A DNA stretch of 64,000 nucleotides, taken from Photobacterium obscurum. Lineage in GTDB: Bacteria > Pseudomonadota > Gammaproteobacteria > Enterobacterales > Vibrionaceae. Under the pieces are notes generated by a model that was given only the letters and a program-made list of their open reading frames with translations, was not told the origin of the DNA and ran no database searches. A program made the position numbers and the translations under genes. The stretch lies in the NCBI RefSeq assembly GCF_026191635.1, contig NZ_JAKRRW010000006.1:124001-188000 (forward strand), written 5' to 3'. Shown one piece after another: positions 9,299 through 18,712 of the stretch; position 1 is the stretch's first letter, and each line of letters starts with the position of its first letter.

Positions 9299-9331
9299 GG
9301 CGGAAGGAAATTCGCCTCCTTCCGCCTTTTT
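9299..9331 (+). terminator. Rho-independent terminator after GH3
   Basis: A perfect 10-bp stem (GGCGGAAGGA 9299-9308 with TCCTTCCGCC 9317-9326) is followed by five T residues. It separates the porin-GH3 unit from the chemoreceptor gene. Confidence 0.92.
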
Positions 9332-9436
9332 ACTTTGGCCGATCTTTTTATATCTAAACCACCAGATAAGTGTTTTTAACTGACTGGTGGCTTAGTTTTT
9401 CATGCCTGCTATCGCTTGATGGAAATCAGAACAAAT

Positions 9437-11443
9437 ATGAAAAAGAAACGACAAACCTCGGTAATAAAGCGTATGTATGCCGGGTTTGCATTAATGACGG
9501 CACTACTTGTCGCGACAGTCGTATTGATGTTAGACGGTGCTGCCCGTATTCATAACCAATTAGACTCTGTAACTTCGGATGCTTTTCCGCTTGTCTCGCT
9601 GGCCAACCAAACCAGTGTCAACCTATTAGCCGCAGATAAACTATTTAAAGATTTTCTTACCAGCCAAAATGTTGAACGAATGCAAGGCTACGAAGAAAAA
9701 TTTATTTCGGCACATCAAGATTTTAGCTCTGCGCTTAAGCAGCTATCTGTAATATCAAAAGATAATTCAGTGTTAAGTAATCAGCTTACGGCATTGCTTG
9801 CGCTGGAAGAGCGTTACTTCTCAGAATCCCATAAAGCAATGGAAAATTATCGTGCCCAGTTAAACGCTCAGCAGGAGAGACAAAAAGCCGTTCGCCGTTT
9901 TCAACAGCTACAGACGGAACTTAGGGTGGGCATGAAGGAATATATCAACAAGCAAGATAATGTTGCGGTTAAGTTGATGGCAAAAAGCTACTTTATCAAG
10001 CTCAAGCAAACAGAAACGATCACCTCAGATGCACTAGCCAGCAATGATATAGAAATAATCACCAAAGCGCTGAAGGATAATAAGCGAAGTGTTACCCGAC
10101 TTAACTACGCCTATAAAGGCCTGGTTGCTCAACTACCTTCACTCAAAGAGGCGTTTGATCATTCTGTCGAGCAGTTTACTCGGGATATTGGTAAAAAAGG
10201 GGGCGTACTTGATCAGCATTTCAATTACGTTGAAGCTGGCCAGCGCCTATATGCCAATATTTCAAAATTAGCTAGCGAAGTCGACCAAGCCATGCGGATT
10301 TTAGATACTTTCCATGATGAAGCTGAGCAGTTGATGGATGAAGCAATTGAAAGCGCAAATGAGAGCTATGAGAATGGGCATACCCAGGCTATTTCAATGG
10401 GGATATTGGTTAGTATCTTTGCCGTATTTCTTGGTTTATTACTGGCACGTAATGTTCGGAAGCCATTGGTTTCAATGCTTTCAACGCTTGAGGCGTTAAC
10501 TGATGGTGATATGACGCAGCGAGTGGACGACAATATGTTTACTGAGTTCAATCAACTTAGTCATCATATCAATACATTAGCATCCAACCTGCAAGATATT
10601 TTGCGCAAACTCAGTGTGGCCTCAGGCAATTTGGCTCAGGTTGCGGCGCAGAACCAGACTGCAACTACAGAATCTCAAACCCGCTTGAATGATCAGCGCC
10701 AGCAAACTGTATCGGTTGCTACAGCGATGACGGAAATGGAGCAATCAGTCAAGGATGTAGCCAATAGTGCCCAGTGCTCCATGGATAAGGTTCATGATGT
10801 AGAAGTCGCAGCGCAAACAGGCAGAGAAGTAATGAGTTGCAATATTTCGACGATTCATCAGCTATCGGATCGTCTCGATGAGTCCGTTAAAGTCGTTTCA
10901 AAGGTTCAGGATATGAGCCGCGATATTGGCTCGATCCTCGATGTTATTCGCCATATTGCTGATCAAACTAATTTGCTCGCACTGAATGCTGCGATAGAAG
11001 CGGCACGTGCTGGTGAGCAGGGACGAGGTTTTGCGGTTGTTGCCGATGAAGTCAGGGTATTGGCAAAGCGTACTACCGATTCAACCGAAGAAATTGAAAA
11101 CATGATCCACAATTTGCAGGCTAGTTCTGGGCAAGCCTCTTCGGTCATGCAAGGTTGCGTGAGTGAAATGCACAAAAGCATCTTACAGTCATCGAATGCG
11201 AATAGCGCAATGGAAGAAATCCAGTCGATCATTATAGAGATCAGCCAAATGAGCAGCCATATTGCTCAAGCCGCCGAAGAACAAAGTACAACATCGAACT
11301 CGATTGCACGGAGCCTTGAGGAAATTAGCCATATTGCTGATGCCAACTATTTGTCGATGGAGCAGGTTGCTGAGGTGAGTGGGAAGTTAGATGAACTGGC
11401 TAATCAACAAAATGACCTGGTGCATCGGTTTAAAGTGTCGTGA
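9437..11443 (+). CDS. Methyl-accepting chemotaxis protein
   Basis: A transmembrane chemoreceptor of 668 aa. I chose the ATG at 9437, which starts MKKKRQTSV before membrane segment 1 (about 11-31); ATG 9419 or TTG 9416 would only lengthen the basic tail. A long helical periplasmic sensor domain (about 32-315) leads to membrane segment 2 (about 319-340), a HAMP domain (341-393) and the cytoplasmic signalling hairpin. The signalling tip contains the highly conserved [16 protein letters not shown] segment. There is no C-terminal NWETF-type pentapeptide for CheR/CheB tethering. Its place between glycan genes suggests it senses a glucan-derived sugar, but that is inference only. Confidence 0.95.
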   Translation: MKKKRQTSVIKRMYAGFALMTALLVATVVLMLDGAARIHNQLDSVTSDAFPLVSLANQTSVNLLAADKLFKDFLTSQNVERMQGYEEKFISAHQDFSSALKQLSVISKDNSVLSNQLTALLALEERYFSESHKAMENYRAQLNAQQERQKAVRRFQQLQTELRVGMKEYINKQDNVAVKLMAKSYFIKLKQTETITSDALASNDIEIITKALKDNKRSVTRLNYAYKGLVAQLPSLKEAFDHSVEQFTRDIGKKGGVLDQHFNYVEAGQRLYANISKLASEVDQAMRILDTFHDEAEQLMDEAIESANESYENGHTQAISMGILVSIFAVFLGLLLARNVRKPLVSMLSTLEALTDGDMTQRVDDNMFTEFNQLSHHINTLASNLQDILRKLSVASGNLAQVAAQNQTATTESQTRLNDQRQQTVSVATAMTEMEQSVKDVANSAQCSMDKVHDVEVAAQTGREVMSCNISTIHQLSDRLDESVKVVSKVQDMSRDIGSILDVIRHIADQTNLLALNAAIEAARAGEQGRGFAVVADEVRVLAKRTTDSTEEIENMIHNLQASSGQASSVMQGCVSEMHKSILQSSNANSAMEEIQSIIIEISQMSSHIAQAAEEQSTTSNSIARSLEEISHIADANYLSMEQVAEVSGKLDELANQQNDLVHRFKVS

Positions 11444-11519
11444 ATCACTATGTCTTGAATGTAGTTATTTCATAGAGAATTGATATTTGGGTTATACCAA
11501 TTGTTACCTTGGAGTGTTG

Positions 11520-12878
11520 ATGAAATTATATCAGACGGCGAAGGGCACTGATTTTAAATTATCAGAAGTGCCAGTGGATAAATTATGTGAAGGATACCAG
11601 CATGAGGCTAATACGACTTATACTGATGCTGGCGAGCTGTTTATCGTCTACTTGGATGATAGAAAAACATTCCAAGAGTGGGAAGGCTTTGGTGGGGCTT
11701 TTACCGAAGCGGCAGCTAATGTACTTAATCGCATGGGTGTCGAAAATCAGAAGAAAATGATGGAAGCGTATTTTCATCCGGTGAAGGGGATTGGGTATAA
11801 CTTCTGCCGCACACATATTAATAGCTGCGATTTTTCGCTTGGAAATTGGGCCTGTTGTGAGACAGAAGATCCTGAACTGAAAGGCTTCAACCTGAAACGT
11901 GACAAGCAGCAAATTATCCCGATGATCCACTGGGCTAAGGAACTGGCGAATGAGGATATCACTATCTTTTCCTCTCCTTGGAGTCCGCCGGCGTGGATGA
12001 AAACCAATGGTGAGATGAATAACGGCGGTAAACTAAAGCAAGAGCACCGTCAGGCATGGGCCTTGTATTACTGCAAATACATTAAGGCGATGCAAGACGA
12101 AGGTGTGACGGTCAGTGCGATTACGATTCAGAATGAACCGGCGGCTACTCAAGTCTGGGATTCTTGTATATATACCGCAGAAGAAGAGCGTGATTTTGTC
12201 CGTGATTATCTAGGGCCAACGCTCGAAGACGAAGGCCTGGGGCATATCAAGATAGTTTGCTGGGATCATAATCGTGCCGAAGCCTTTGATCGCGCACGGA
12301 AGATGTTCGATGATCTCGAAGCTGCCGAGTATGTTTATGGCATCGGTATTCATTGGTATATGGGTGATAACTACGACAATCTAAAGCTGGTAAATGATAT
12401 TTACCCAGATAAGAAGATATGGTTTACCGAAGGGTGCCAAGAATTCGGCCCACACATCGGTGAGTGGGGAGTAGGAGAGCGCTATGCGCACTCAATGATC
12501 AATGATATTAACCATAATACCAGTGCTTGGTGTGACTGGAATCTATTTCTTGATGAGACTGGCGGGCCAAACCATGTGCAGAACCTATGTAGTGCACCGG
12601 TTATCGGTGATACCTTCAATGACGAGGTTATTTTAAATCCGTCTTACTATTACTTTGGCCACTTCTCGAAGTTCATTAAGCGAGGAGCGCGTCGGGTTGC
12701 CGTTGCGACTACGACAGATGATCTTGAAGCAACAGCTTTTGTAAACCCAAATGGCGAAAAGGTACTGGTGATAATGAATCGCCTTGACCGAGAAGTGGTC
12801 TATGCACTGAATAATCTGGAGCGGGGATGTTATGTAAAAATGCCGGCACGCTCTATTCAGACCCTGATTATTGATTAA
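11520..12878 (+). CDS. GH30 family glycosidase, apparently cytoplasmic
   Basis: A 452-aa clan GH-A enzyme related to glucosylceramidases and beta-1,6-glucanases. The ATG at 11520 has GGAG six bases upstream; GTG at 11487 lacks such support. The acid/base is Glu206 in TIQNEPAAT and the nucleophile is Glu304 in WFTEG. GFGGAFTEA near the N-terminus is typical of the family. There is no signal peptide, which is unusual because most bacterial GH30 enzymes are secreted. It therefore probably acts on short beta-linked gluco-oligosaccharides after import. A beta-1,6 branch-trimming role on laminarin fragments is possible but not shown. Confidence 0.92.
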   Translation: MKLYQTAKGTDFKLSEVPVDKLCEGYQHEANTTYTDAGELFIVYLDDRKTFQEWEGFGGAFTEAAANVLNRMGVENQKKMMEAYFHPVKGIGYNFCRTHINSCDFSLGNWACCETEDPELKGFNLKRDKQQIIPMIHWAKELANEDITIFSSPWSPPAWMKTNGEMNNGGKLKQEHRQAWALYYCKYIKAMQDEGVTVSAITIQNEPAATQVWDSCIYTAEEERDFVRDYLGPTLEDEGLGHIKIVCWDHNRAEAFDRARKMFDDLEAAEYVYGIGIHWYMGDNYDNLKLVNDIYPDKKIWFTEGCQEFGPHIGEWGVGERYAHSMINDINHNTSAWCDWNLFLDETGGPNHVQNLCSAPVIGDTFNDEVILNPSYYYFGHFSKFIKRGARRVAVATTTDDLEATAFVNPNGEKVLVIMNRLDREVVYALNNLERGCYVKMPARSIQTLIID

Positions 12879-13043
12879 TAGCGCCTTAAGTGACCAGGAG
12901 AGAGCGCAAGACTGATTATTTCACAACCTTCCGCTGCTTTTTACTTGAACATATGATGGTGTTAAGTGATTAAAGTCTTTTATAACAGTGAATTAGTTGT
13001 GTGCTGGGTCGTTTGTTTGGACTGAAATAAAGGCGGTTTTAAG

Positions 13044-13055
13044 TAAGCGCTTTCC
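13044..13055. promoter_or_regulatory. Orphan LacI-type operator
   Basis: TAAGCGCTTTCC matches the palindromes found 9 kb upstream between the LacI and porin genes. It lies 165 bases after the GH30 gene and next to a terminator hairpin, so the promoter it would control is not obvious. Confidence 0.4.
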
Positions 13056-13065
13056 GGTAAAAGTA

Positions 13066-13097
13066 AAAGTTAAGGCTACATCTATAGCCTTAACTTT
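13066..13097. terminator. Perfect hairpin between GH30 and a small minus-strand gene
   Basis: AAAGTTAAGGCTA (13066-13078) pairs perfectly over 13 bp with TAGCCTTAACTTT (13085-13097) around a six-base loop. It lies six bases beyond the stop of the minus-strand gene at 13103 and probably terminates both directions, although the T-tracts are short. Confidence 0.75.
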
Positions 13098-13102
13098 GAC
13101 TT

Positions 13103-13330
13103 CTACTTACTTAAGTTTTTACGTTCAGAGCAGATCAAACCGTACCACTGTGCGTCGATACAAATACCTTTAATGGTTTTATCACTGCTGACAACTTCAC
13201 AGCGGTGGGTGACTTGCTTTAGTTTACATGCCTGTTGTATGTCTTTTAGACTTGGTTCAGGGCTTTGTGCTGCCATTGCTTGTGGCAACAATAAGAGTAA
13301 AGCAACAGACGTTGAAATAAACCACTTCAT
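13103..13330 (-). CDS. Small exported protein with four cysteines, 75 aa
   Basis: The ATG at 13330 is preceded by AGAGGTG at good spacing; upstream in-frame starts lack this. A signal peptide (MKWFISTSVALLLLLP..AMA) is cleaved near residue 20. The mature ~55 residues contain four cysteines and no lipobox, suggesting a small periplasmic or secreted protein held by two disulphides. I do not recognise the family. It is convergent with GH30 and has its own upstream region. Confidence 0.65.
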   Translation of the reverse strand: MKWFISTSVALLLLLPQAMAAQSPEPSLKDIQQACKLKQVTHRCEVVSSDKTIKGICIDAQWYGLICSERKNLSK

Positions 13331-14124
13331 ATGCACCTCTTTTATTATGGTTGCGACTATATTCAATTTTAATTCTAGGCTCAGTTTCGTTAATTGCATA
13401 ACTATGCAGTCGTTTATTTTTTCTGAGGTCAAAGTAAAATTCATGTACGAGTTGGTTGAGCCTTAACCTTTCTTTTAAAATCAAACTCTAAATAACTTAT
13501 GTGGACTTCGCCCAGTAAATATCAGACACAGTTAAGATTACTGGGAGTGGTATCTCAGAAGCCGTTAATTACAGTGCAGAGGTAAACAGACGAGTCCAGC
13601 ATAGAGCTTGACGTTCTGCTGCTATATCGGATGATAGGCATATATTTCCTGAGCGTTGTGAATTCGAGTAAAAATGAAGGTAATTATTATCGTCTATCGC
13701 TAGCGTGTTTTCTTAATGGATAACATGAGCCCCTTTGCAATAGGGTGGGGGCGAACTTTACAGGCTCTCATACTGTAGTTTTATTTGTTATTGTGTTGAG
13801 GTGGTCAATATTCTCCCTACTAATTTTCAATCAGCTTCTTGTTTCTAGTTTTATTTTTTGATGTCTTCACCAAAAATCATTTGGGTTGCTATTTTGAAGC
13901 AAAGTATTTCATCACTATAGGCTTTATTTGATGCTGGGGATTATTAGGTGAACATAATGTAAAATCATATTTATTATGCAGGGGGAGTAATGAATGCATC
14001 GCGTTTTATATTTAACTTGAAAATTATTATTTGTTAGTTAAATGTTTTATACGAGAGTTTAAATAATGGACTATCTTATTAAGGATTCTTGTTGTCAATT
14101 ATCAAGAATCTAAGAGAGGCTATT
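13331..14124. other. AT-rich non-coding stretch
   Basis: About 790 bases between a divergent pair. I find no convincing gene. A GC-rich patch near 13729-13760 (GCCCC ... GGGGGC) may form a hairpin. A 15-codon reading frame at 13990-14037 has a strong GGGGGAG ribosome site and could be a leader peptide for the following lipoprotein gene, but it may be chance. No operator match is visible. Confidence 0.4.
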
Positions 14125-14523
14125 GTGAGAATTATATTAGGTACATTGGTAGGCTATATGCTGTTTGGCTGTACAGCTTTTTCAGAACAATCGCAGTTCG
14201 CTCAGAAAAATGAATGGTATGAAGTTGGAGTGGTTGATGGAAAGAATGGTCATTATCAGCGTTCTGAAACTGAGCTGGATGAGTTTGGTACCCTAGATAA
14301 TATGGCTTATGATCAGTATAAACAGGGGTATAGTGTTGGGGTTGAAGAGTTCTGCCGTCCTGAAAAAACCTATGAGTATGGAGAGCGCGGTATTAGGTAT
14401 AAAGGCCAATGTGTTAGCACGTCACAAGGTGATATAGCCATAGAGAAATGGCAGGAAGGTTATGATGCCTATATGCTAGAAATTACGTCTGTTTATATTG
14501 ATGAATATTCTGATTTCTTTTAA
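14125..14523 (+). CDS. Small lipoprotein, DUF2799-like
   Basis: I place the start at GTG 14125, which has AGAGAGG five bases upstream and gives a compact lipoprotein signal ending in YMLFGC, cysteine at residue 16. Starting at TTG 14089/14092 would add 11-12 residues without a ribosome site. The mature part has a WYEVGVVDGKNG motif followed by YKQGYSVGVEEFC and YKGQC, the spacing I associate with DUF2799 lipoproteins. Their function is not known. It lies in a long non-coding neighbourhood with its own terminator. Confidence 0.65.
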   Translation: MRIILGTLVGYMLFGCTAFSEQSQFAQKNEWYEVGVVDGKNGHYQRSETELDEFGTLDNMAYDQYKQGYSVGVEEFCRPEKTYEYGERGIRYKGQCVSTSQGDIAIEKWQEGYDAYMLEITSVYIDEYSDFF

Positions 14524-14681
14524 TCAACAATAAGTAACAGCCGACCAAGGGATCACCTCCGCACAAGATATTGCCACCAGATTTATTAAATATGGTGCTA
14601 TTATATCATTTCAATGTTGGTGCTATAAAACGGTTAGCATTGCGATGATTGGAGTAGAGGTTTATTCATTTTTGTATGGAA

Positions 14682-14721
14682 ATAAAAACGATTTCAACAT
14701 AAGAGGAGAAATCGTTTTTAT
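14682..14721. terminator. Bidirectional terminator before AraC-GH39 gene end
   Basis: ATAAAAACGATTTC (14682-14695) pairs with GAAATCGTTTTTAT (14708-14721). The A/T tracts at the two stem ends make it a good terminator for both the lipoprotein gene and the minus-strand GH39 gene. Confidence 0.85.
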
Positions 14722-14764
14722 CATTTTGTATGTCAAAAACTAGTGCCTGTCGGTATATTCTTTA

Positions 14765-17236
14765 TTATTTTAAATTCTCCAGCAATATCAATTCAACCCC
14801 GTGTTCAGGTACAGAGCTTTTCACCAAAAGCTCTTCTCCTTCATGATGGAGAGATTGCGTAGAGCGCTTGGGATAGGCCGTGCGCTTGATCTCATCGATA
14901 TCTTCTTCAGACAATGGAGACGGAGCACCCATCCTGAGCCAGTCATCATACGCAGAGCCATGTTCGCGGTTGAGCATATAACGGGTCAGCCGGTAACTAC
15001 CGGGAGGGAGGTCGAGCGCAAAATCAAACGATTTTTCAGGCGCGGGATTGAAGGCCGCGTAGGGATCAGACATCTCGATGGCAGAGGTATCCCCGCTGGC
15101 ATACAGCTCGTCAAAATGGATATAGTTAACCGTCAGGATCTGAATACCCTGTACCGAACGGGTAACGATGTAGTCCTTGCCTCGCTTAAGCAGTTCCGCA
15201 CCTAGGCGGTTGAGCATGGTCAAGGCATGGAAGTTGGGTTTCTTAATCCCTTCTCGCGTCATCATGCCAAAGCCGCCGTGGAACGTGGAGGCCGACGGCC
15301 CTCGTTCCTCAAACAGGTCGCTGAAGGTCCAGATCCCCAGTGAGCTGACTTTGTCATACAGGTTGATGATGTTGTAGGCAACAAAGCTTCCCAGGTAAGC
15401 GGTATCTAATACCTTATTGCCCCAGCAGGCACTTAGGTTCCACTCGGTAATGTGCAGCTCGTCAGTGCTTAGTTGCTGCTGGTACGGTTGGCTGCTGTTA
15501 AGTAATTCCAGGCTACCGTCGGGACCCAGAGTCTTGCGGCTGACCTTATTGGAATCCATCAGGTTATCAATGTGACCATAGCGCTCGGGATAAATGTGAT
15601 AGGAGAAAAAGTCGGGTTGAAGCTGGTGCCGGTGACAGAAGCTGACAAAGTTACCCAGCCAGTCGGACTGGTCAAAGGCCATGTGGCTGACAGAAGGGCC
15701 GCCAAGTTTGATCAATGGAGAAATGGCTCTCACCGCGTGGTAGGTCGCCAGGTAGAGTTGATGATAGTCTGTCTCGTTGCCAGCCCAGAATACGCCTTCC
15801 AAATCAGGTTCGTTCCATACTTCGAAATACCACGTCTGTACCTGTTCAATACCGTAACGGGTGATGAGATGGTCGAAGAACGCAGTAACTAAATCAGTCC
15901 AGTCCTCCATGTGTTCCGGTGGGGAGATATTGCCGCGCCAATGGGCGACAGTTTGCTCGCTGCTGGCAAATAGCTCCGGCATGTAGCCAAGACAGAAAAA
16001 GGGCTTGAGTCGAATCGACAGCAGGAAGTCAATGAGATTATCGACGTTGCTCCAGTCGTAGATCCCTTTGGCGGCGACAATATTCATCTGCTCGGCAAAA
16101 ATACCCTGAAAGCGGATGAACTCGAAATGTAGGTTGTCTTGCATTTCTGTCAACTGGGCACGGTGCTGCGCCTTTAGCCCCTCATAGGAGCAACCGAATG
16201 TCGTGAGTTTGCGCCAAGTCGGGATAATGCTATCAATGACTTGCTCGGTTTTGATTGAGATTGGACTTGAAGCCGGGAGCGGTGCCACGACTGTGCAGGG
16301 TTCTGTGGCAGGTGTATTCATAAATTCAAACAGCGACTTATAGATATCCCGCTCACGAACCGACAAATAGCTGCTGCCACCGTTAGGGTGGTTTGAGGGA
16401 GCCGACAGTTGTTTTCTGAGTTCGATGGGGGTCTGGTTATATTTTTGTTTGAACTTTTTATAGAACAATTTGGGGTCATTGAAACCGCAGGAAAAAGCAA
16501 TATCGGCAATTTTTTCGTCACTGCTAATGATCTGTTTAGCAGCCTGATAAATACGATAGTCGAAGAGGTATTCCTGAAATGAAATACCCATCTGCTCCTT
16601 AAAAAAACGGGACAGGTGGTGCATGGTGACGCATTCCCGATCGGCCAGCTCCTGCAGTTGAACTTTGCCCGCATAGTGCTGGCCAATATAGTCGACGATA
16701 CGTGTAAGCCGCTCTAGTTCGCGTTCATGGAGCTGATGACGGTTGTCTTCTATGACTTCGTGGTGATAGGTGGACAGAAGTGTGGTGATGAGAGCCAGCA
16801 GCTCCTGCTCGATAGTAAACTTGAACCATTTGTGCTTTTTGGTAAACGCCCAAACGATACGGGCAAGGTGGCTTCTCAGCGGGTTGAAATAGGTTTGCTC
16901 GGCATCACCGTATTGCGCCGAATTACAATGGAAGATGATGTTTTTCAACTCTGGATAGCAATTGCTCAGTAAGTCAGGAGAAAATTGGATCGCCAGCAGG
17001 ATATTGTCTTCATCGGTTGCCTTGATGCTGTGAAGTTCATTGTGATTGATTAGCAAGACATCATCTTGAACGAGTCTAAACACCTGGTTATTACGGCGGA
17101 GCTCAATACTGCCTTTCAATACCATCATTAATTCAATTTCATGGTGCCAATGTGCCGTGACTTCCATGACGGAATGAACATAGATTTTGGCTTTTAGCCC
17201 TTCATCAAGACGAACGAGCTCATGGCGGTATTGCAT
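14765..17236 (-). CDS. AraC-type regulator fused to a GH39 glycosidase domain
   Basis: An 823-aa protein joining a transcription factor to an enzyme-like domain. The ATG at 17236 has AGGAGTG six bases upstream; the alternative at 17314 lacks support. Residues ~1-130 form a cupin-type sugar-sensing domain (HWHHEIELM), ~190-285 an AraC helix-turn-helix pair, and ~330-800 a GH39 (beta-xylosidase/iduronidase type) barrel with acid/base Glu476 in EVWNEP and nucleophile Glu598 in TEWNLS. Both catalytic residues are present, so the domain may be active or may bind a ligand. There is no signal peptide. It follows the GPH transporter gene on the same strand and probably regulates it. Such fusions exist in annotations, but their mechanism is poorly known. 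Confidence 0.92.
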   Translation of the reverse strand: MQYRHELVRLDEGLKAKIYVHSVMEVTAHWHHEIELMMVLKGSIELRRNNQVFRLVQDDVLLINHNELHSIKATDEDNILLAIQFSPDLLSNCYPELKNIIFHCNSAQYGDAEQTYFNPLRSHLARIVWAFTKKHKWFKFTIEQELLALITTLLSTYHHEVIEDNRHQLHERELERLTRIVDYIGQHYAGKVQLQELADRECVTMHHLSRFFKEQMGISFQEYLFDYRIYQAAKQIISSDEKIADIAFSCGFNDPKLFYKKFKQKYNQTPIELRKQLSAPSNHPNGGSSYLSVRERDIYKSLFEFMNTPATEPCTVVAPLPASSPISIKTEQVIDSIIPTWRKLTTFGCSYEGLKAQHRAQLTEMQDNLHFEFIRFQGIFAEQMNIVAAKGIYDWSNVDNLIDFLLSIRLKPFFCLGYMPELFASSEQTVAHWRGNISPPEHMEDWTDLVTAFFDHLITRYGIEQVQTWYFEVWNEPDLEGVFWAGNETDYHQLYLATYHAVRAISPLIKLGGPSVSHMAFDQSDWLGNFVSFCHRHQLQPDFFSYHIYPERYGHIDNLMDSNKVSRKTLGPDGSLELLNSSQPYQQQLSTDELHITEWNLSACWGNKVLDTAYLGSFVAYNIINLYDKVSSLGIWTFSDLFEERGPSASTFHGGFGMMTREGIKKPNFHALTMLNRLGAELLKRGKDYIVTRSVQGIQILTVNYIHFDELYASGDTSAIEMSDPYAAFNPAPEKSFDFALDLPPGSYRLTRYMLNREHGSAYDDWLRMGAPSPLSEEDIDEIKRTAYPKRSTQSLHHEGEELLVKSSVPEHGVELILLENLK

Positions 17237-17335
17237 AATCACTCCTGGAGCAGTGCGAGATATCAAACTTCTACTATACGCAGAATAGACGTAGAGTGGA
17301 TTGTGGGAACTCACACGCTGATCAAAATTATGATA

Positions 17336-17361
17336 CCTCGCCTCGTGATTATGAGGCGAGG
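17336..17361 (-). terminator. Hairpin between GPH transporter and AraC-GH39 genes
   Basis: CCTCGCCTC (17336-17344) pairs perfectly with GAGGCGAGG (17353-17361). The downstream T-tract on the minus strand is weak, so it may attenuate rather than end transcription. Confidence 0.6.
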
Positions 17362-17371
17362 GTCAATTGTG

Positions 17372-18712
17372 CTAGCTGGATGTTGAGCGAAGAAGCTGAA
17401 GCTCCTGCTGCATCTGTTCACTGATGCGTTTGTCGATAGGGTAGAGGATCAGTACCAGTGCATTGGCTAAAAATCCCAGGGCTGGCAGCAGGCTCATCAT
17501 GATCAGAATACCATGCAGGGTATCGGCAGATTGGACGGCTCCGGCTTGGTAGCCATAGCGAGTGAGAATCGCGCCGGTGATCACGCCGCTGATCCCCATG
17601 CCGAATTTATGCGAGAAGGTGACAGAGCTGGTTGTCAGGCCGATGACTCTTTTCCCTTGCTTCCACTCACAGTAGTCGGCAGCATCAGCTACCATCGACC
17701 ACATGATCGGCACACTTACGCCCTGGGCGATCATCACCAGGAAGAACAGCCCGCAGATCATCACGATATTGGAGGTATCCAGCCAGTAGAAGTTGATGAT
17801 CAGCAGAGCAGCCAGCAGTTGGGCACAGATCATCATTCTTTTTTTGCACTGGGATTTTGATAATACTGCAGTGACCACCACGCCAAGTAGCATGCCAATA
17901 TTGCCGGAGACAAAGAAGGCCGTTGCCATGTCGGTGTGGCCGACGTTGTACCTGAAGTAATACATACCGACGGCAAACGGCATCATGGTAAAGCTGAAAC
18001 ACAGCACACCCACAATGAGCAGTACCCACCATGCCCGGTTTTGGCTGACCACTTTTAGATCTTGTTTAATCGATGATTGGTGATCGACGGATTTTACTCG
18101 CTCATTGGTCGAACGAAAGGTGATGAAGAATAAAAGTACCGCCAGAGTGGCAAACAAGGCAATGGTTAACTGAAAACCTTGTTGTTCGTTATCGCCACCC
18201 AGCAGGCGTACCAAAGGCAGCGTGCTGCCTGATACCAACAGCATGGCAAAGAAACCACAGAACATCCGAAAGCTGGCCAGCTGAGTCCTGGCTTTGCTGT
18301 CTGAACTCATCATTACCGGCAGGGCTGAGTAGGGAATATTGACAACGGTGTAGCAGACCATCAGCAGGATATAGGTAATATAGGCATAGATCAGCTTGCC
18401 GGAATCAGATAGCTCAGGAGTGGTAAAGGTAAGCACTGCAAGAATGCCAAGTGGTACTGCCCCAAACAGCAGGTAAGGGCGAAACTTACCCCAGCGGCTT
18501 GCGGTCCGGTCGGCAACCGCCCCCATCAGGGGATCGCTGACCGCATCAATCATCCTGGCGACAAAGAATACACTGCCTACCGCAGCGGCTGACAGACCAA
18601 AGATATCGGTATAGAAGTACATCAAGAAGGTGGTCACTGTGGCAAAGATCAGTGTACTACCCAGATCGCCCACGCCATATCCTAGCTTTTCTCTTAATTT
18701 AAGTGATTCCAT
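17372..18712 (-). CDS. GPH-family sugar:cation symporter
   Basis: A 446-aa inner-membrane transporter of the glycoside-pentoside-hexuronide family (MelB/XynP/GusB type), with about 12 predicted membrane segments. The N-terminus REKLGYGVGDLGS and the DAVSDPLMGAVADRT loop are hallmarks of the family. The ATG at 18712 follows AGGTAAC. It should import an oligosaccharide or glycoside with Na+ or H+. Its neighbours, the AraC-GH39 gene on the same strand and a divergent cytoplasmic GH3, argue that the cargo is a beta-linked di- or oligosaccharide cleaved inside. Confidence 0.94.
   Translation of the reverse strand: MESLKLREKLGYGVGDLGSTLIFATVTTFLMYFYTDIFGLSAAAVGSVFFVARMIDAVSDPLMGAVADRTASRWGKFRPYLLFGAVPLGILAVLTFTTPELSDSGKLIYAYITYILLMVCYTVVNIPYSALPVMMSSDSKARTQLASFRMFCGFFAMLLVSGSTLPLVRLLGGDNEQQGFQLTIALFATLAVLLFFITFRSTNERVKSVDHQSSIKQDLKVVSQNRAWWVLLIVGVLCFSFTMMPFAVGMYYFRYNVGHTDMATAFFVSGNIGMLLGVVVTAVLSKSQCKKRMMICAQLLAALLIINFYWLDTSNIVMICGLFFLVMIAQGVSVPIMWSMVADAADYCEWKQGKRVIGLTTSSVTFSHKFGMGISGVITGAILTRYGYQAGAVQSADTLHGILIMMSLLPALGFLANALVLILYPIDKRISEQMQQELQLLRSTSS

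Noticed and set aside
9359-9390. Inverted repeat CCACCAG/CTGGTGG before the chemoreceptor gene
   Set aside because: The arms are only 7 bp with an 18-base loop and no T-tract or matching repeat elsewhere, so I do not claim a site.
13173-13466. 97-codon plus-strand frame opposite the small exported protein gene
   Set aside because: It is antisense to a gene with a better ribosome site and signal peptide, and has no supporting features.
13729-13760. GC-rich patch that might form a G-quadruplex
   Set aside because: Only two G-runs are close together, too few for a quadruplex; a simple hairpin is the more modest reading.
14801-15205. 134-codon frame antisense to the AraC-GH39 gene
   Set aside because: It overlaps a strongly supported coding region and shows no ribosome site or recognisable protein.
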